NCBI GenBank assembly: GCA_035335645.1
Contig: DAOQMM010000051.1
Span: 1 to 23,365, forward strand
DNA: 23,365 nucleotides
Origin: Zoogloea sp035335645
GTDB lineage: Bacteria; Pseudomonadota; Gammaproteobacteria; Burkholderiales; Rhodocyclaceae
Reading direction: 5' to 3'
Shown here: positions 18,601 through 23,365 of the stretch, piece after piece
Position numbering within the stretch: the stretch's first letter is position 1
Layout of the letters: every line of letters starts with the position of its first letter
Notes under the pieces: model-generated
Databases searched by the model: none
What the model was told of the DNA's origin: nothing
The model's input: only the letters and a program-made list of their open reading frames with translations
Made by a program: the position numbers and the translations under genes

Positions 18601-21600
18601 GCGCCGCCAACACGCGCATCGTGGGCAACTATATCGGCACGGACGTGAGCGGCCTGCTGGCGCGGGGCAATGGTGCCTGGGGCATCGACCTGGTGGCCGC
18701 CGGCAGCGGGACGGTGATCGGTGGTACGACCAGTGCCGACCGCAACGTGATCGGTGCCAACACCGGCTGGGGCGGCATCGCCATCAACGGCACGCCCGCG
18801 GCGACCGTCACCGGCAACTACATCGGGGTCGGCGCAGACGGGGTGACGGCGCTTGGCAACGGCATCGGGGTTTATCTGTTCAATGCCACCGCGGGCTCAC
18901 GCATCGGCGGCACGGCGGCCGGCGAAGGCAACCTGATCGGCTACAACGCCACCGGGATCGCCGTGCAGTCCGCCGGTTCCCAGGCCGCCATCCTCGGCAA
19001 CCGCTATGTGGCCAACAGCGGCCAGGCCATCGACCTGGGCTGGGACGGCGTCGCCCTGGCCAATGACACCGGCGATGGGGACACGGGGCCCAATGGCCTG
19101 CAGAACCTCCCGGTCATCGTGCTGGCCCGCAGTGACGGCAGCAGTCTGCTCAGCCTCACGGGCAGCTTCAACAGTCTGGCGAGCACGGCCTTCCGCGTGG
19201 AGTTCTACGCCACGCCGGTCAACGGCGGCGCAAACGGCAGCGGCGAGAGCTTGCGTTACCTGGGGTCCGTCGATGTCCTCACGGATGCCTCGGGCAATGC
19301 GCCCCTCGCCGTCGGCCTCGGCGCCCTGGTGAATCCGGGTGAATACGTGACCGCCACGGCCACCCGCAGCGACGCGGGGCACACGGTCTTCTACGAAACC
19401 TCTGAACTGGCCCGCAACGTGGCCGTGCTGTCCACCGTGCAGGCGACCGTGGTGGTCGACACAACCTCGGATGCCGCGGATGGCAACGTCACCAGTCTGT
19501 CCACGCTGCTGGCCGACAAGGGGGCCGACGGGCGCATCAGCCTGCGCGAGGCGATCCTCGCCGCCAACGCCACGGCGAACGGCTCCGGTGGTGCGGACCG
19601 GATCGATTTCAGCATTCCGGATGCCCTGGTCGGCGGCGTGCATACCATTGCGGTGAGCGCCGCGCTGCCCACGGTGAGTGAGGCCGCGCTGATCGACGCC
19701 ACCACCGAGCCCGACTACGCCGGTACACCCGTCGTGGTGCTCGATGGCAGCGGTGCCGGCAGCAGTGCCGACGGCCTGGCGATCTCCGCCGGTGGGTCGA
19801 CGGTCAAGGGCCTGACCATCCGCAACTTCGGCCACTACGGCATCTATCTCACGGGCGGCGGCGGCAACCTGATCGCCGGCAACTACATCGGCACGGACGC
19901 CAGCGGCGCGGCGGCGGCAGCCAACCACTGGGGCATCGTGGTGGACAACTCTGCCGGTAACGTCATTGGCGGCACGACGGCGGCCGCGCGCAACCTGATC
20001 TCGGGCAATCTCAATGACGGCATCAACCTGAGCGGCAGCGGTGCGACGGGCAACCTCGTCGAAGGCAACTACATCGGCACCAACGCCGCCGGCACCGCCG
20101 CGCTGGGCAACGCCGGCGTGGGGGTCGCCGTGGGCGCCGGGGCGAGCGGCAACACCATCGGCGGTGCGTCGGCGTCGGCCCGCAACCTCATCTCCGGCAA
20201 CGCCGAGTATGGCGTCTTCGTCAGCGATCCCACGACCAGCGGCAACCTCATCCAGGGCAACTGGATCGGGCTGGATGCGACGGGCACCACGGCCCTGGGG
20301 AATGGCGGCTTCGGTGTGGTGGTGGACAATCTGGCGGCCAACACGGCCATCCTCGGCAACGTCATCTCGGGCAACACCGCGGCGGGCTGGAGCGCGTCCC
20401 GCGGCGGTATCTACCTGTACGCCAACGGCGCCACCGTGCAGGGCAACCGGATCGGCACCGACGCGAGCGGGAACGCGTTTGTCGCCAATGGCGGCGGCAG
20501 CGGCATGAGCGGCGGCATCGTCGGGCGCGAGACGTCTGCGAACGTGATGATCGGCGGAACCCACCTGGGCGAGGCCAACGTGATCGCCGGTAACACTGGC
20601 GATGGCGTGGTCGTCGAGGGCAATGCCACGGGCTACACCGTGCTCGGCAATGCGATCCACGACAACAGCGGCCTGGGCATCGACCTGGGCCACGACGGCG
20701 TGACGGCCAACGATGCCGGCGACGCGGACGTGGGTCTGCAGAACTACCCGACCCTCCTCAGCGTGCTGTCGTGGGGCGGCAACACGGTCATCAGCGGTGA
20801 ACTGCGCAGTCAGGCCAACACCAGCTACCGCGTGGAGTTCTTCGCCAATCCTGCCGGCGGCGCCGACCCGAGCGGTTTCGGCGAAGGGCTGACCTTGCTC
20901 GGCTTCCTCGACGTCACCACCGACGCCACCGGCTATGCCGCGATCAGCACGACCCTGGCCGGCGTGAGCGTGGCGGTGGGCAGCCGCATCAGCGCCACGG
21001 CCACGAGCAAGACCGGCGCCACCAGCTACGGGGCCACCTCGGAATTCGGCGCTGACGTGGCGGTGACGCCGGCCGGGGCGGTGAGTGTCAGTGCCATCAG
21101 CGGCCCCACCGCGGAATCCGGCAGCACGGCCACCTTCAGCGTCGTGCTGACAATCCAGCCCACGGCCGACGTCACCATCGCCCTGGCGGTGAGCGACGCC
21201 ACCGAGGGCAGCCTGTCGGTGAGCAGCCTCACCTTTACCGCTGCCAACTGGAATACGCCCCAGACCGTGACGGTCACCGGTGTGGACGACACCTGGGTGG
21301 ATGGCAACGTGGCCTATTCCATCGTGACCGGCGCGGCGGTTTCGGCCGACGCCAACTACAACGGTGTCGGCGTGGCCGACGTGGCGGTCGTCAATACGGA
21401 CAACGACACTTACAACACGCTGGTGGTGGACACCGTTTCCGACACAGCGGACGGCGACACCGCCTCCATCGGCGCGCTGATCGCCAACAGGGGCGCCGAC
21501 GGCCACATCAGTCTGCGGGAAGCCCTGCTGGCCGCCAACGCCACGGCCAACGGCAGCGGCGGCCCGGATCGGATCGTCTTCAACATCGCGGGCGCCGGCG

Positions 21601-23365
21601 CGCACACTGTGTTCCTCTCCGGCGCCCTGCCGGCCCTCAGCGACGCCGTCCTCCTCGACGGCAGCAGCCAGCCCGGCTATGCCGGCGCGCCCCTGATCGA
21701 GCTGGACGGCAGCGGCGCGGGGAGCAGTGACGGCCTCGTGCTGGGCGCCGGCAGTGACGGCAGCACGCTTACGGGCCTGGCGGTCAATCGCTTCGCCGGC
21801 ATCGGCATCGAGGTCGCCTCGTCGGGCAACACCCTCAGCGCCGATTACGTCGGTCTGCGTCCCGACGGCAGCACGGCAGCTGGTAACGGCAGCGACGGCA
21901 TCCGTATCGACAACGCGTCCGGGAACACGATCAGCCACAGCGTGGTGAGCGGGAACCTGGGCGCCGGCATCGCCCTGATCGGCGCGGCCGCGTCCGGCAA
22001 CAGCGTGGTGGGCAGCATTGTCGGCCTGGACGCGACGGGGGCTGCGGCCGTCGGCAATGGGCTGGACGGCATCGTGCTGAGCGCTGGCGCGCATCACAAC
22101 ACCCTCGGCTCGACGACGAGCGGCCAGGGCAATGTGCTGTCCGGCAACACCGGCAGCGGCATCGGCCTGTACACGACGCACGACAACCAGATCATCGGCA
22201 ACCTGATCGGTGTGGACCTCGGCGGAACGACGGCCCTGGGTAACGGACAGTCGGGCATCGCGGCGAACCAGACCGTCGGCGAGATCGTCGGCGGTGCGGC
22301 AGCGGGTGCCGGCAACACGATCTCCGGCAACGCGCAGAACGGGGTGACGCTCGTGGACGCCAGCGGCACCGTGGTGCAGGGCAACCGGATCGGCCTGGAC
22401 GTGTCGGGCACGACGCTGCTGGGCAATGCCGGCGCCGGCGTGGCCCTGTCCGGCAGCACCAGCGGCAGCCTCGTCGGCGGCACGGCGGCCGGCGCGGGCA
22501 ACCGGATCGCCGGCAACCAGATCGGTGTGGTGATCGGCGGAACGAGCGCAGGTAACGCGATCCTCGCCAACAGCATGTATGGCAATACCTTACTGGGCAT
22601 TGACCTGGGCTGGGATGGCGTGACGGCCAACGACACCGGCGATGGCGACACGGGACCGAACGGCCTGCAGAACTTCCCGGTGCTCACCTACGCCAATTCC
22701 ACCGGCGGCAACACGACCCTGGCGGGAAGCTTCAACTCCGCAGCCAGCACCCCGTATCGCCTGGAGTTCTACGCCTCCGCCACGGGTGACGCATCCGGCC
22801 ATGGGGAAGGGCAGACCTTCCTCGGCGCCACGACCGTCACGACCGACGCCAGCGGCAATGCCGTGTTCAGCGTGTCTCTGATCGGCGTGAGCGTCGCGAA
22901 CGGCGCTGTCGTCAGCGCAACCGCCACGGCGGACCTGGGCGGCGGCAGCTACGGCGGCACGTCCGAGTTCGCGGCCAATCGCAGTGCCACCACCGCCGGG
23001 CCGGGTGTCACGGTGACCCCCACGGCCGGGCTGGCCACCAGCGAACTGGGCGCCACGGCGAGCTTCAGCGTGGTGCTGGACAGCGCGCCGGTGGCCGACG
23101 TGGTGATCGCCCTCTCCGTCAGCGACGCGACCGAAGGCAGCCTGTCGGTCGTGAGCCTGACCTTCACCGCCGCCAACTGGAATCAAGCCCAGACCGTCAC
23201 CGTGACCGGTGTCGCCGACGGCATCGTGGACGGCAACATCGCCTACACCGTCATCACCGCTCAGGCCAGCAGCGCCGACGCCGGCTACAACGGCCTTGAT
23301 CCCGCCGATGTGTCCCTCACCAATTTCGACGCAAATCCGCCGGTCATCACCAGCAACGGCGGCGG
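9666..23365 (+). CDS. Giant LEPR-XLL / DUF4347 modular surface protein (adhesin), 3' end outside window
   Basis: One uninterrupted frame of at least 4566 codons, still open at the right edge. Module order (approximate bases): LEPR-XLL-like tag 9714-9761, DUF4347 9858-10332, beta-helix block 1 10377-11867 and its end module 11868-12299, Calx-beta-like 12300-12632, beta-helix 2 12633-14039 and end module to 14462, VCBS/Ig-like 14463-14807, three copies of a 140-143-residue module 14808-16085, two cadherin-like modules 16086-16740, seven-bladed propeller 16764-17906, Calx-like 17907-18209, beta-helix 3 18210-19004 and end module, beta-helix 4 19446-20645 and end module, Calx-like 21063-21410, beta-helix 5 21420-22569 and end module, Calx-like 22998-23330, then the first residues of another cadherin-like module. 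The sequence is rich in Gly, Ala, Thr, Ser, Asn and Asp and has a single Cys (residue 170). There is no N-terminal hydrophobic signal. Proteins of this build are typically cell-surface or released adhesins; the target is unknown. Anchoring or RTX signals, if any, would lie beyond the window. Confidence 0.95.
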   Translation, partial: MAAVIARPPHRRRPVVEELEARILYAADLAPFVHPLTDGAQVRVLEAPAATPAPTLVEQAATTRHEIVFVDPGVADWTRLVADLQAQQDADRQLDVVLLDAGRDGVAQITGALQGLHDIAAIHLISHGEAGAVMLGSTRLDLASIDAEAARIADWAPALQAGADILVYGCDVAASADGQALLARLRALSGADIAASTDLTGAARLGGDWTLEYSLGAIQARVAADVPTQADWQGVLATYTVTNTNDSGAGSFRQAIQDANANPGADTINFNIAGTGIHTITLSSMLPYLSGQVNIDATTDDSFAANGNRPAIAIDGDNTIQDGLELYGGSDGSVVRGLIIERFTQDGIDIASSGNNTVAGNWIGLNTAGTAAAGNQQGVNIWSANNNTVGGTTAADRNVIAGNTGPGIFVGGGSTGTHIYGNYIGTDKTGTVAIANQVAGVELMSSGTTVGGTTSAYRNLISGNTVGVAFYAGGSSNTVLGNYIGTDVTGSVALANVNYGVQINSDASYNVIGGTSAGARNLISGNTNYGVAIMDPGAVGNQVEGNWIGVNAAGTAALSNLVGVILYNSTSGNTVGGTSAGAGNVISGNSVDGIQIFGSATGNTIQGNLVGLNPGGTSAIANTNQGIALFGGASNTLIGGTTSAARNVISGNGNEGIRIEDAGTTGNLVQGNYIGTNAAGSAGVGNAVGVHVFNGATGNTVGGTAAGAGNLIAYNSGIGVSVTDSTTTGNVILSNSFTSNDGLAIDLGADGVTLNDVGDADTGPNNLTNFADLGSATTTGTELRLTGALSVAANTYYVIQVYSSPVGDPSGYGEGLTYLGAINVPSGPSGSVSGRYTLSVAVAAGSVITSTATRTDSSYTTYYETSEFSNQVVALAPGVTVTPVSTTTTEAGGTASFTVVLNAAPNATVTIPVSSSDTTEGSVSASSLSFTTSNWNTPQTVTVTGVDDTIVDGTVAYSAVLGAATSSDAAYNGLNPADVSLSNTDNDTYNTLTVTTAADTLDGTTTSIAALMANMGADGKISLREAITAANNTANGSGGPDRIAFGISGTGLHTINLGSALPNITDVVVIDGTTDDSFAANGNLPAIALNGASVTSGDGLHLMSGASGSTVRGLVIQGFANGYGVNIDNSANNQIVGNYIGTTLAGTAAVANFRGLYLSGAAATGNVIGGSTAADRNLISGNSNDGVSINGASLNTVIGNIVGLNAAGTAALGNGAQGIGIWGGAAQNTVGGTSAGLRNVISGNLGDGIRLDASTNNTVAGNYIGLASDGSTAVGNGEVGVNITNGATGNLIGGSTSASRNVISGNTQYGIYVDAQIGATANTTIQNNYLGTNAAGSAAVGNGGFGLAIDYGASNTSVLDNVISGNTATSWSASRGGIYVYANGATIQGNLIGLDATGTSFIPNGGGSSAAGIYEAGGSTSVLIGGTGVGQGNTIAGNTGSGVAVNASGNVRILGNAIYGNTGLGIDLDTNGVTANDAGDGDTGANHLQNFPVLGTVQSNGTNQISIAGTLNSNASSYYRVEFFASTSADGTGYGEGQTYLGYVNVATNGSGNASFSTVLSAVVPVGAYVSATATKSDASYATFTDTSEFALDVQAQTWNTAPVNTVPGAQTVNEDTALTITGLSVADAESNLSSTRLTVSSGTLTVSLAGGATIGAGANGSASLTLSGTPAQINAALATVSYLGTANFNGSDTLTILSTDSGALTDSDTVAITVTAVNDAPVLAGGNAFTTITEDQTSSSGDLVSALIAGQVTDADSGAASGIAVTATVSSTGTWQYSLDNGSTWNGVGSVSGNSALLLRSTDRLRFVPDGLNGTTASVTFRAWDQSSGSAGNKVDASTNGGTTAFSTATATSNLSVTAVNDAPVLAGGNAFTTITEDQTSSSGDLVSALIAGQVTDADSGAASGIAVTATVSSTGTWQYSLDNGSTWNGVGSVSGNSALLLRSTDRLRFVPDGLNGTTASVTFRAWDQSSGSAGNKVDASTNGGTTAFSTATATSNLSVTAVNDAPSMPGVALGSTPEDVAITWQVSTFAGYSSDVDAGALKGLAILVVDNSHGAWQYTLDGSNWTDIGTVSASHALLLAADATSAFRFVPAANWNGTTGMFVYEAWDQTTGTAGTFADASVTGGTSAFSGPSGSTLTVTPVNDPPVITSNGGGSTASVSVPENTTAVTTVTATDVDSPSLSFSLAGGADAALFTVNANSGVLSFISAPNFEVPTDANGDNQYVLVVQASDGSSTTTQTLTVTVTDVNEAPVVTSFGGASSAALSVPENQTAVTVVTATDPDTGANLTFSVTGGADAARFSIDPSSGALVFNTAPMVAAPSDANGDGVYLVTVAVSDGTLTASQSLSITVTRDGGISVVPAIASAGTEVRVNTSTANTQYGPDSDNNSVAMNDNGDTVVVWMSMLQDGSGYGVYGQRYDASGAAVGGEFQINQTTAGNQQFPSVAMAADGSFVVVWDSDQSNGGDIFMRRYGADGTALSGEVRVNTVTTNLQQVANVAMDASGNFIVVWDSNASGNVDVRAQRYSSTGTALGGEFTVNATLAGDQKTNSVAMDATGDFVVAWTGVNGDGSGNGVFAQRYNASGTAVGSQFQVNQITTGNQDWAHVAMDGHGGFVVVWQSAASDTGDVYARRYDGNGFAVTNEFRVNVTPSGLQNNPDVVMDAHGNFIVAWTSAGQDGSGNGVYGRRYSAGGVALGSEFLINVTTAGDQAFPHMALEADGDFVVEWEGAGTGDADGVFLRRFSAQGVTTEAGGTASFQVVLDRAPSAPVSIAVSSSNAADGTVSTASLVFTAANWNTPQTVTVTGVDNILVTPDASYTIVLGAAVSSDSVYNGIDPADVVLTHHNDDIAVTTTADVVDGDTSSLNALITHPGVDGRISLREAITAANATAGTDTIRFSIPDALAGGAHTLSLATDLPTVTDAVVIDGTTEPDFAGTPVVVLDGSGGALQGLEIAASGSTVRGLVIERFAQRGLLVDAGAANTRIVGNYIGTDVSGLLARGNGAWGIDLVAAGSGTVIGGTTSADRNVIGANTGWGGIAINGTPAATVTGNYIGVGADGVTALGNGIGVYLFNATAGSRIGGTAAGEGNLIGYNATGIAVQSAGSQAAILGNRYVANSGQAIDLGWDGVALANDTGDGDTGPNGLQNLPVIVLARSDGSSLLSLTGSFNSLASTAFRVEFYATPVNGGANGSGESLRYLGSVDVLTDASGNAPLAVGLGALVNPGEYVTATATRSDAGHTVFYETSELARNVAVLSTVQATVVVDTTSDAADGNVTSLSTLLADKGADGRISLREAILAANATANGSGGADRIDFSIPDALVGGVHTIAVSAALPTVSEAALIDATTEPDYAGTPVVVLDGSGAGSSADGLAISAGGSTVKGLTIRNFGHYGIYLTGGGGNLIAGNYIGTDASGAAAAANHWGIVVDNSAGNVIGGTTAAARNLISGNLNDGINLSGSGATGNLVEGNYIGTNAAGTAALGNAGVGVAVGAGASGNTIGGASASARNLISGNAEYGVFVSDPTTSGNLIQGNWIGLDATGTTALGNGGFGVVVDNLAANTAILGNVISGNTAAGWSASRGGIYLYANGATVQGNRIGTDASGNAFVANGGGSGMSGGIVGRETSANVMIGGTHLGEANVIAGNTGDGVVVEGNATGYTVLGNAIHDNSGLGIDLGHDGVTANDAGDADVGLQNYPTLLSVLSWGGNTVISGELRSQANTSYRVEFFANPAGGADPSGFGEGLTLLGFLDVTTDATGYAAISTTLAGVSVAVGSRISATATSKTGATSYGATSEFGADVAVTPAGAVSVSAISGPTAESGSTATFSVVLTIQPTADVTIALAVSDATEGSLSVSSLTFTAANWNTPQTVTVTGVDDTWVDGNVAYSIVTGAAVSADANYNGVGVADVAVVNTDNDTYNTLVVDTVSDTADGDTASIGALIANRGADGHISLREALLAANATANGSGGPDRIVFNIAGAGAHTVFLSGALPALSDAVLLDGSSQPGYAGAPLIELDGSGAGSSDGLVLGAGSDGSTLTGLAVNRFAGIGIEVASSGNTLSADYVGLRPDGSTAAGNGSDGIRIDNASGNTISHSVVSGNLGAGIALIGAAASGNSVVGSIVGLDATGAAAVGNGLDGIVLSAGAHHNTLGSTTSGQGNVLSGNTGSGIGLYTTHDNQIIGNLIGVDLGGTTALGNGQSGIAANQTVGEIVGGAAAGAGNTISGNAQNGVTLVDASGTVVQGNRIGLDVSGTTLLGNAGAGVALSGSTSGSLVGGTAAGAGNRIAGNQIGVVIGGTSAGNAILANSMYGNTLLGIDLGWDGVTANDTGDGDTGPNGLQNFPVLTYANSTGGNTTLAGSFNSAASTPYRLEFYASATGDASGHGEGQTFLGATTVTTDASGNAVFSVSLIGVSVANGAVVSATATADLGGGSYGGTSEFAANRSATTAGPGVTVTPTAGLATSELGATASFSVVLDSAPVADVVIALSVSDATEGSLSVVSLTFTAANWNQAQTVTVTGVADGIVDGNIAYTVITAQASSADAGYNGLDPADVSLTNFDANPPVITSNGG
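9714..9761 (+). other. LEPR-XLL-like N-terminal motif
   Basis: Residues 17-32 read EELEARILYAADLAPF. The family consensus is LEPR followed by two hydrophobic residues and (S/A)AD. Here Pro is replaced by Ala (LEAR-IL), with the following Tyr-Ala-Ala-Asp kept. It is preceded by a basic stretch (HRRRP) and no hydrophobic signal peptide. The motif is known to me as a marker near the N-terminus of very large surface proteins. A role as sorting or cleavage tag is inference. Confidence 0.75.
9858..10332 (+). other. DUF4347 domain with putative His/Cys dyad
   Basis: Residues about 65-222 match DUF4347, common near the N-terminus of giant bacterial adhesins: IVFVD, DVVLLDAGRDGVAQI, IHLISHGEAG and ILVYGCDVAASADGQALL. 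The SHG His (127) and the YGCD Cys (170) occupy the positions of the catalytic His and Cys in clan CD proteases such as CHAT and caspases, so a self-processing or degenerate protease fold is possible. The domain call is firm; catalysis is not shown. Confidence 0.85.
10377..11867 (+). repeat. Beta-helix block 1 (SLREA-type opening, six ~61-residue repeats)
   Basis: The block opens with TVTNTNDSGAGSFRQAI, the variant SLREAI opening of pectate-lyase-like right-handed beta-helices. Six repeats of about 60-62 residues follow, each carrying N(Y/W/L)(I/V)G followed by a GT.A...N turn, then (V/I)GGT, then RN(V/L)I(S/A)GN. This is the longest of the five blocks. Confidence 0.85.
11868..12299 (+). repeat. 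Beta-helix end module, copy 1 of 5
   Basis: About 140 residues that close each beta-helix: a GLAIDLG turn, a DAGDxDTGPN-like acidic loop, NF or NLPV, then YYVIQVYSS...GYGEGLTYLG and a final SATRTD...ETSEFSN. Further copies start near 14040, 19005, 20646 and 22570. The acidic loop (N/D/G rich) may bind calcium, which is inference. Confidence 0.7.
12300..12632 (+). repeat. Calx-beta-like module, copy 1 of 4
   Basis: About 110 residues: VTVTPVSTTTTEAGGTASF opening, NWNTPQTVTVTGVDD core, closing NTDND. Copies recur at 17907-18209 (shortened start), 21063-21410 and 22998-23330. The fold call is by pattern (Calx-beta/Ig-like, often Ca-binding). The last NTDND passes directly into the next SLREA-type block. 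Confidence 0.7.
12633..14039 (+). repeat. Beta-helix block 2 (five ~61-residue repeats)
   Basis: Opens with GADGKISLREAITAANN, followed by five N.(I/V/L)G units. Its last third (from about 13740) is closely related to the last third of block 4 (from about 20344), including the rare stretch SWSASRGGIYVYANGATIQ against GWSASRGGIYLYANGATVQ. Confidence 0.85.
14463..14807 (+). repeat. VCBS/cadherin-like Ig module
   Basis: About 115 residues: NTAPVNTVPGAQTVNEDTAL, GTPAQINAALATVSYLG, NFNGSDTLTI and a closing VAITVTAVNDAP linker. This is a familiar tandem Ig-like module of large bacterial adhesins. It hands over through the VTAVNDAP linker to the tandem duplication. Confidence 0.75.
14808..15665 (+). 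repeat. In-frame tandem duplication, 2 x 429 bp
   Basis: Copy 1 is 14808-15236 and copy 2 is 15237-15665, each exactly 143 codons. Reading both side by side I find one difference, G at 14837 against C at 15266, a synonymous Leu codon change. The repeat starts at GTGACGGCGGTGAACGACGC, which also begins the next, divergent copy. The unit carries ITEDQTSSSGDLVSALIAG and WQYSLDNGSTWNGVG. Confidence 0.95.
15666..16085 (+). repeat. Divergent third copy of the 143-residue module
   Basis: 140 codons aligned with the tandem copies: opens VTAVNDAP, then TPEDVAITWQVST, AWQYTLDGSNWTDIG, FRFVPAANWNGTTGMFVYEAWDQ and TGGTSAFS. It is clearly homologous but well diverged, and so marks the older duplication event. 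Confidence 0.8.
16086..16740 (+). repeat. Two cadherin-like modules
   Basis: Copy 1 (about 16086-16400) reads NDPPVITSNGGG, SVPENTTAVTTVTATDVD, DANGDNQYVLVVQASDG. Copy 2 (16401-16740) reads DVNEAPVVTS, SVPENQTAVTVVTATDPD, DANGDGVYLVTVAVSDG. The PEN...ATD...DANGD...SDG order is the bacterial cadherin-like pattern, usually calcium-dependent. A further copy begins at the right edge of the window (NPPVITSNGG). Confidence 0.8.
16764..17906 (+). repeat. Seven-bladed beta-propeller-like repeat
   Basis: Seven units of about 54 residues, each with (V/M)A(M/L)..(D/N)G.FVV.W, then (Q/R)R(Y/F), then G.(A/E)(F/V).(V/I)N...GNQ. The stretch TEVRVNTSTANTQYG before unit 1 matches the last strand of a unit, and unit 7 lacks that part. 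This is the classic Velcro closure of a circular propeller. Confidence 0.75.
17907..18209 (+). repeat. Calx-beta-like module, copy 2 (shortened start)
   Basis: Reads VTTEAGGTASFQVVL, NWNTPQTVTVTGVDN and ends HNDD. Compared with the copy at 12300 it lacks about eight residues of the opening strand and is fused straight onto propeller blade 7. Confidence 0.7.
18210..19004 (+). repeat. Beta-helix block 3 (short, two full repeats)
   Basis: Opens with GVDGRISLREAITAANA, then STVRGLVIERFA, with only two N(Y)IG units before the RYVANSGQAIDLG end module (from about 19005 to 19440). It is the shortest block. Confidence 0.8.
19446..20645 (+). repeat. Beta-helix block 4 (four ~61-residue repeats)
   Basis: Opens with GADGRISLREAILAANA immediately after the previous end module, with no Calx-like spacer between. 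This is the only such direct junction of two beta-helix blocks. Units carry NYIGTD, NYIGTN, NWIGLD and NRIGTD. The end module runs about 20646-21060. Confidence 0.82.
21063..21410 (+). repeat. Calx-beta-like module, copy 3
   Basis: Opening AVSVSAISGPTAESGSTATF, core NWNTPQTVTVTGVDD, closing NTDND. The opening is more diverged than in copies 1 and 4. Confidence 0.7.
21420..22569 (+). repeat. Beta-helix block 5 (four ~61-residue repeats)
   Basis: Opens with GADGHISLREALLAANA. Units carry DYVGLR, SIVGLD, NLIGVD and NRIGLD, so this block is the most diverged in its N.IG turn. The end module runs about 22570-22990 (LGIDLGWDGVTANDTGDGDTG). Confidence 0.8.
22998..23330 (+). repeat. Calx-beta-like module, copy 4
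   Basis: GVTVTPTAGLATSELGATASF opening, NWNQAQTVTVTGVAD core, ending NFDANPP, which passes into a cadherin-like start (VITSNGG) instead of another beta-helix. The same cadherin-like opening is seen at about 16098. Confidence 0.7.

Noticed and set aside
10377..22990. CRISPR or other DNA-level direct repeat array
   Set aside because: The recurring short DNA words (such as ATCTCCGGCAAC) are in-frame codons of the NVISGN protein repeat, with variable spacing and no unique spacers.
9666..23365. LapA-type retention module or RTX calcium nonapeptides
   Set aside because: No retention module at the N-terminus and no GGxGxDxxx runs seen in the window; the C-terminus, where RTX repeats would lie, is outside.

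Overview
This is a GC-rich window with tightly packed genes, all on the + strand. High GC, the REC-GGDEF-EAL signalling protein, the RND/HlyD-type adaptors and the SecA-type ATPase suggest a proteobacterium, probably gamma- or betaproteobacterial. No rRNA or tRNA is present to settle the taxonomy.

Layout. (1) 171-1937 encodes a REC-GGDEF-EAL response regulator. Its EAL phosphodiesterase residues are intact, but its GGDEF motif is degenerate (SGNEF). (2) After a 259-nt gap with inverted repeats, three genes sit almost end to end from 2197 to 8097. They encode a membrane-anchored GAF/HlyD adaptor, a PqqD-M50 peptidase-HlyD fusion, and a short SecA-like ATPase. The junctions are a 1-nt gap and a GTGA start/stop overlap, so this is an operon. 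(3) After 164 nt comes a periplasmic HlyD/RND-type adaptor fused to a C-terminal NTF2/Cds6-like domain (8262-9584). (4) 81 nt further on a giant reading frame opens at 9666. It is still open at the right edge, at least 4566 codons later. It encodes a repeat-built surface protein with an N-terminal LEPR-XLL-like motif, a DUF4347 domain, five right-handed beta-helix blocks, Calx-beta-like, cadherin-like and VCBS-like modules, and a seven-bladed beta-propeller.

How the parts may work together (inference). The giant protein has no Sec or Tat signal peptide at its N-terminus. Directly upstream lie three membrane-fusion proteins, an intramembrane peptidase carrying a PqqD-type peptide-recognition domain, and a SecA paralogue lacking the helical wing and C-terminal tail. 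No ABC ATPase, RND pump or TolC gene is visible. The simplest reading is a dedicated, little-described export and processing route for a LEPR-XLL giant adhesin, possibly tuned by c-di-GMP through the upstream EAL protein.

Two details of the giant gene stand out. The only cysteine codon in 4566 codons is the putative catalytic Cys of DUF4347. A 429-bp in-frame tandem duplication inside it differs at one base that I can find, so it is recent or under gene conversion.
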